This document shows positions 6,258-6,368 of a DNA stretch of 6,368 nt, piece by piece. Where the stretch lies: the NCBI GenBank assembly GCA_009786625.1, contig WQRT01000001.1, positions 8,292 to 14,659 on the forward strand, given 5' to 3'. The translations under genes were made by a program, and so were the position numbers. How positions within the stretch are numbered: position 1 is the first letter of the stretch; the number at the start of each line of letters is the position of its first letter. The notes below the pieces were generated by a model, which had not been told where the DNA came from, made no database searches, and saw only the letters and a list, made by a program, of their open reading frames with translations. Source of the DNA: Treponema sp. (GTDB taxonomy: Bacteria > Spirochaetota > Spirochaetia > Treponematales > Breznakiellaceae).

Positions 6258-6368
6258 TTAAGAAAAGAATTTAATTATAGCTTTCGCTACAAGTTCATTC
6301 ACATCTGTGTGCCTGGGAACTTGAGTAGATGTATTAGTTCTGGGGTTTTCATAAATATCATGATTAGC
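6258..6368 (-). CDS. hicA: HicA-family mRNA interferase toxin, C-terminal fragment cut by window edge
   Basis: The minus strand encodes 36 residues ending in a TAA at 6260-6258 and open to the window edge. Seen: NHDIYENPRT, VPRHTDVNE and the terminal LVAKAIIKFFS. This matches the end of HicA (YcfA-like) toxins, where a conserved His precedes a beta-hairpin, a PRH motif and a final helix with an AKxIIK pattern. HicA has a double-stranded-RNA-binding-like fold and cuts mRNA unless held by HicB. About 25 N-terminal residues lie beyond base 6368. Nothing resembling HicB follows downstream (positions below 6258), so any antitoxin gene would have to lie upstream, outside the window. The match rests on a short stretch, but the motif order is characteristic. 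Confidence 0.75.
   Translation of the reverse strand, partial: ANHDIYENPRTNTSTQVPRHTDVNELVAKAIIKFFS

Noticed and set aside
1..6368. Sigma-54 (-24/-12) promoters, CRISPR repeats, tRNA or rRNA genes
   Set aside because: No GG-N10-GC site at a sensible distance from a start, no regularly spaced repeats and no cloverleaf-like segments were seen by eye.

Overview
The window is 6.4 kb of ordinary-looking bacterial chromosome with moderate GC. It holds six recognisable protein genes plus a gene fragment at the right edge. The combination of a sigma-54 factor, an orphan CheY-like receiver, Bacillus-type NagA with NagB, and a secreted NlpC/P60-like protein, together with the feel of the proteins, suggests a Treponema-like spirochaete. 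That assignment is inference from general family resemblance, without any search, and is only moderately secure.

Left part, minus strand (1-2325): a tRNA-dihydrouridine synthase gene (dus) is followed after 73 bases by rpoN (sigma-54). The left edge cuts rpoN before its RpoN box. The dus gene carries the most unusual structure in the window, a near-perfect inverted repeat of about 142 bases (1476-1617) lying inside the reading frame. It adds roughly 47 residues between the catalytic barrel and the C-terminal helical domain. This resembles the in-frame palindromic elements described in Rickettsia.

Middle (2326-3028): an AT-rich divergent intergenic region carries a good sigma-70-type promoter for a stand-alone CheY-like response regulator. 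That gene is closed by a clear rho-independent terminator (2941-2977).

Right part, plus strand (3029-6091): nagA, nagB and a secreted NlpC/P60-like cysteine peptidase form a tight unit, with a 10-base gap and then a 4-base ATGA overlap. NagA deacetylates GlcNAc-6-phosphate, and NagB deaminates and isomerises the resulting glucosamine-6-phosphate to fructose-6-phosphate plus ammonia. The coupled exported peptidase suggests a link between cell-wall turnover (or feeding on peptidoglycan) and amino-sugar catabolism.

The right edge (6092-6368) is a short non-coding stretch with a possible dispersed-repeat fragment, followed by the 3' end of a minus-strand HicA-family toxin gene whose beginning lies outside the window. 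No RNA genes, CRISPR arrays or insertion-sequence transposases were seen. No stretch over 300 bases lacks a gene.
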